Positions 6,229 to 8,389 of a DNA stretch of 8,389 bases are shown in pieces. Position 1 is the stretch's first letter. The number at the start of each line of letters is the position of its first letter. This DNA comes from JBGOTP01 sp041476545 (GTDB lineage Bacteria; Acidobacteriota; Vicinamibacteria; Vicinamibacterales; CAVVIG01). Below the pieces are notes generated by a model. That model had not been told where the DNA came from and did no database searches. It saw nothing but the letters and a program-made list of their open reading frames with translations. The DNA is taken from positions 1-8,389 of the forward strand of contig JBGOTP010000233.1 in the NCBI GenBank assembly GCA_041476545.1. Reading direction: 5' to 3'. The position numbers were made by a program, and so were the translations under genes.

Positions 6229-7491
6229 CTACTTGCTCGCCATCTTCTGCATCTGTGGGACGGCCCAGTTGATCCGTATGGAGGCTTTCACGCCTCTCGT
6301 CCCGGATCCGTACGCAGGCTGGAAGACCGCAGGAATGAGATTCTTCGTGTACGAGCCGCCACCGTAGAGCGTCAGCCCGCCCATGGCCACGAGAGTCCGC
6401 TCGTACCCGGCGGTATATGCCCGGCCCCACCGGACCTCGCTTGCGCCTCCGGCGAGCACGATTTCCAGTTGCCCGGATGTGGCTTGCAGCGTCTCAGCTC
6501 GGCCATACGCCTTGTTCTTACCGGTCTGGCACACCACCTCTTCGAGGAAGCTGTTCAAGGTCCGCTGTTCGCCGTCGCGGACTTGCCCCCAGATGGACGA
6601 AGATTTCACGGTGTGGCCGCCGATGACGTGCGACGTCGTCAGCCAGGCCGAGATGAAGCGGCTGTGCGATGCGATGCCGTCCTCCGGCAACAGCGCGCTG
6701 AGCACCGAGGCTCCAACACCGATGTGATTGCTGATGCTCTGATTCACGCGGACACTGTAAGAGTCCGGCACGTGCATCGGAAATGGCCAGCTGATGCTTT
6801 GCCCGCTGAACGCGGTGACCTCAGCGGCCGTTCGCCCGACGTGGTATCCAAGGCCGATTACTGTTGAGGCGTCATGAAAACCGTCCTGCTGCGTGTGTCC
6901 GAGTGGCGCATCGGGGTTTCCTTCCGCTGATTCACGATGCATGAACGGAACGGGACCCACGGCCGCTTCTCCTCGAGGGGCAAACAGCAGGGTCAGCTTC
7001 TTCGTGCCGCCAGGAGTCAACGCCACCGCATCGCGAAACTCGAGCGCCATCAACCTATCGTGAGGGTGCATGCTATCGAGGTTTTCTGTCTGAAACAGCT
7101 GCGGCGTCCCCTTGTCGCCGACGGACCACTGTTCCAGGGAACCCATAACGGCGACGTTGAGATGCTGTCGGGTCGACACATCCTTGTCCAACATCAATGA
7201 CCAGTGCCCGGGGCCGGTCGCTCGGGATTGTCCGCGCGGACCGGACGTACTCGAATACGCCATGAATTGGTTGACGCGAAACATGACTGGTGTCGATGGA
7301 GGCGCCGCGTTCGGTACGCACATCTTCATCAGATCGAGGTGTTGCCCCTGAGGACACGGGCCGGCTGCCTGGGGACTTCCACTCTTCGGCATGGCCATAC
7401 CTTGACCGTAAGCGATTGAACCGCTGAGCGTCATCAGCAGCCCCCAGCAGACGGAGGGGATCACGAGGAAGCAGCGAGGATTGTGGGGCAA
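6229..7491 (-). CDS. Exported barrel-like outer-membrane protein of unknown function
   Basis: A 420-residue protein starting at TTG 7491; AAGGGAG (7506-7500) eight bases upstream supports this start. A signal peptide covers residues 1-29 (hydrophobic core FLVIPSVCWGLLMTLSG, cleavage near AYG-Q). A mature N-terminal stretch with Met, Pro and one Cys pair (PCPQGQHLDLMKMC) follows. The rest alternates polar and hydrophobic residues in short strands separated by Gly/Asn/Asp turns (for example GGLTLYGGGSYTKNL and VKASIRINW), the look of an outer-membrane beta-barrel. Met/His-rich spots (MAMPK, SMHPHDRLMALEF, PFMHRES) would suit a copper or other soft-metal setting. The last residues (QMQKMASK) are not the classical terminal aromatic. 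I recognise it only as a type of hypothetical protein seen in metal-resistance neighbourhoods; transport or sensing roles are conjecture. Confidence 0.75.
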   Translation of the reverse strand: MPHNPRCFLVIPSVCWGLLMTLSGSIAYGQGMAMPKSGSPQAAGPCPQGQHLDLMKMCVPNAAPPSTPVMFRVNQFMAYSSTSGPRGQSRATGPGHWSLMLDKDVSTRQHLNVAVMGSLEQWSVGDKGTPQLFQTENLDSMHPHDRLMALEFRDAVALTPGGTKKLTLLFAPRGEAAVGPVPFMHRESAEGNPDAPLGHTQQDGFHDASTVIGLGYHVGRTAAEVTAFSGQSISWPFPMHVPDSYSVRVNQSISNHIGVGASVLSALLPEDGIASHSRFISAWLTTSHVIGGHTVKSSSIWGQVRDGEQRTLNSFLEEVVCQTGKNKAYGRAETLQATSGQLEIVLAGGASEVRWGRAYTAGYERTLVAMGGLTLYGGGSYTKNLIPAVFQPAYGSGTRGVKASIRINWAVPQMQKMASK

Positions 7492-7535
7492 GGTCTGGAC
7501 TCCCTTGCCACTGTATGCCGGGCGCCTCCCGTGAT

Positions 7536-7553
7536 CTGTTCACGATTGAACAG
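7536..7553. promoter_or_regulatory. Perfect inverted repeat CTGTTCA-N4-TGAACAG, candidate operator
   Basis: CTGTTCA (7536-7542) and TGAACAG (7547-7553) are exact reverse complements around CGAT. The repeat lies in the 116-base gap between the YHS gene and the outer-membrane protein gene, 45 bases upstream of the latter's start. It could be an operator for a dimeric regulator such as an ArsR/SmtB type, whose sites often use TGAA/TTCA half-sites, or a short RNA hairpin. Apart from this repeat and the TTG gene's ribosome binding site, I see nothing else in the gap, and no convincing -35/-10 pair was found. Confidence 0.4.
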
Positions 7554-7607
7554 GCGGCGGATCGAGTCCTCACGCTGACCACAGGGACCGCCGTGCCGTT
7601 GGCGCGG

Positions 7608-7751
7608 TCACTTTGTGTACTGCGTTGGATTCGCATCGAATTTCGCCTTGCAGGCTTTCGAGCAGAAGTAGTACGTCTTGCCTCCAACCTGACTTGTCCC
7701 GGCGGTCTTTGCCGGGTCAACATGCATGCCGCACACGACATCCTTCTCCAT
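7608..7751 (-). CDS. Small YHS-domain metal-binding protein
   Basis: A complete 47-residue protein: ATG at 7751, TGA at 7610-7608, and a good ribosome binding site (AAGGGAGA) just upstream. It is nearly all YHS domain: V-C7-G-M-H-V-D-P at the start, a Gly turn (QVGGKTYYF), then Y-F-C30-S-K-A-C34-K-A-K-F, ending NPTQYTK. YHS domains bind soft or transition metals through these cysteines. They occur alone, on copper/silver P-type ATPases and in resistance operons. As a free-standing cytoplasmic protein (no signal peptide) it may act as a metal chaperone or buffer for its neighbours. The 48-base gap after the upstream Cys-rich gene suggests one transcript. Confidence 0.88.
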   Translation of the reverse strand: MEKDVVCGMHVDPAKTAGTSQVGGKTYYFCSKACKAKFDANPTQYTK

Positions 7752-7799
7752 GAGATTCTCCCTTGATAATTCCTGCTGCCGGCCCATCGGACGCCAATC

Positions 7800-8315
7800 T
7801 CAGGCGCGAGATGCCGGAGGCATCCGCGAACTCAATGCCTGCTGGCCTTCGGGTGCCCGGTGCAGCCTGGTGTCGAGGTCGTCAGTGCCCACTTTCAGCT
7901 CGCTCGCGAGTGTTCTCAGGGCGGGGACACTCGACGACGGGCAGCCCTGGCGGAATTCATCTGCCGCAGTTTCAAGGCGTTGAAAGACCGCCGCGACATC
8001 CACGATACGTCGCCGCAAGTCGCGCACATCCCGTGATTCCTCGGGACCGGCTGTCGTTTCCACAACGGGCAGAAATCGCAGCGTCGCGTCCACCAATTCA
8101 TCCATGTTGTCCCGAAGTGACGCCAGGAGGGCCTCGCAATCGGTGCAACCTGAGTCGAGTGTCCGCTCGCCGTCCCTGCAGCACGGACACATGCCACCCA
8201 AATGCGCCGACCCGTGGCCACAAGCGCACACATCAGGCAAGCCCTTCAGGCCGGAGACGAGTCGACGAACATCTTCAGCGACATGGCGCCACCCGCCGAG
8301 TAACCGACTATCCAT
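7800..8315 (-). CDS. Cysteine-rich protein of unknown function with helical C-terminal region
   Basis: A 171-residue protein. ATG at 8315 is chosen over the upstream TTG at 8333 because GAGGTG (8326-8321) lies five bases before it. Residues 30-60 hold a cluster of possible metal ligands: C30-A-C32-G-H34, then H38, C43-P-C45-C46 and C57-T-D-C60, with C125 alone later. This spacing resembles a small zinc-ribbon or treble-clef module but matches none I can name. Residues 61-150 are rich in Leu, Asp, Glu and Arg and should form a helical bundle or coiled coil. The last 20 residues look disordered. No signal peptide is seen, so it is probably cytoplasmic. It heads the visible minus-strand cluster with the YHS protein, suggesting metal sensing or storage, which is inference only. 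Confidence 0.72.
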   Translation of the reverse strand: MDSRLLGGWRHVAEDVRRLVSGLKGLPDVCACGHGSAHLGGMCPCCRDGERTLDSGCTDCEALLASLRDNMDELVDATLRFLPVVETTAGPEESRDVRDLRRRIVDVAAVFQRLETAADEFRQGCPSSSVPALRTLASELKVGTDDLDTRLHRAPEGQQALSSRMPPASRA

Positions 8316-8389
8316 CGTGACACCTCGATTCAAGGACTCGCCATCCGGTCTGGCGCGGCGCGATCCACGCTACCTCGCCCTGAGCGTCA
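8308..8389 (-). CDS. Possible C-terminus of an upstream minus-strand gene (partial)
   Basis: From the window edge the minus-strand frame starting at 8388 is open for 26 codons (DAQGEVAWIAPRQTGWRVLE, then SRCHDG) to TAG at 8310-8308. It has G/C third positions typical of this genome and overlaps the next gene's start, as in translationally coupled genes. The piece is too short to name and could be chance. Confidence 0.25.
   Translation of the reverse strand, partial: DAQGEVAWIAPRQTGWRVLESRCHDG

Noticed and set aside
6133..6231. A minus-strand frame between the outer-membrane protein stop and the thioredoxin-like gene reads like coding sequence (DVADLVRLLEESEPKR).
   Set aside because: It has no start codon, is about 30 codons long and recalls no family. 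It may be a gene remnant or simply the effect of high GC.
5725..6867. A 380-codon plus-strand open frame over the thioredoxin-like and outer-membrane genes.
   Set aside because: Low-information, Arg-rich composition, while the minus strand carries signal peptides, ribosome binding sites and family motifs.
7740..7802. Reading through the TGA at 7802-7800 would join the Cys-rich protein in frame to the YHS protein, a possible third selenocysteine site.
   Set aside because: The linker reads as non-coding, the YHS gene has its own strong ribosome binding site and ATG, and no SECIS-like hairpin follows the TGA.
1..8389. CRISPR arrays, tRNA or rRNA genes, insertion sequences and integrase or attachment sites.
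   Set aside because: No regularly spaced repeats, no structural RNA motifs, and no transposase or integrase coding sequence were seen on either strand.

Overview
This is a high-GC bacterial window whose genes look like a metal and metalloid detoxification island. The most notable point is that two genes can be read in full only if an in-frame TGA is decoded as selenocysteine (Sec). The sequence does not fix the taxon. High GC, strong G/C third positions, purine-rich ribosome binding sites and outer-membrane efflux parts fit a Gram-negative soil-type bacterium. Acidobacteriota is a guess from gene style only.

Layout, plus strand: (1) 3-662, C-terminal half of an MFS transporter cut by the window edge. 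(2) 694-1479, an ArsM-like SAM methyltransferase with TGA at 1306-1308; reading through it restores the typical C-terminus, and a strong hairpin sits where a bacterial SECIS should be. (3) 1500-2339 and 2376-3017, two more class I methyltransferases closely packed behind the first. (4) 3064-3408, a small exported protein with a DCFCCSHC motif. (5) 3478-4592, a CzcC/TolC-type outer-membrane efflux gene broken by an internal deletion and frame change. (6) 4589-5680, the catalytic half of a Zn/Cd/Pb-type P1B ATPase fused to unrelated leader codons. Together (5) and (6) look like the remains of a czcCBA plus P-ATPase locus that lost most of its middle, either in the genome or in the assembly.

Minus strand, converging on that locus: 8315-7800, a cysteine-rich unknown; 7751-7608, a 47-residue YHS metal-binding protein; 7491-6229, an exported barrel-like outer-membrane protein; 6126-5743, a small secreted thioredoxin-fold protein whose frame is interrupted by TGA at 5817-5815. 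Downstream of that TGA is a second SECIS-like hairpin, with the same 17-nt spacing between TGA and loop as in the methyltransferase.

Working model: the methyltransferases with the MFS pump would chemically modify and export a metalloid. The CzcC/ATPase, YHS and Cys-rich proteins would bind or export metal cations, although the efflux part now looks inactive. The two predicted selenoproteins would put a reactive selenolate at a thiophilic-element binding site (methyltransferase) and in an extracytoplasmic redox protein (thioredoxin-like). The Sec calls rest on reading frame, residue context and hairpin position. No Sec-insertion genes (selA, selB, selC, selD) are in the window.
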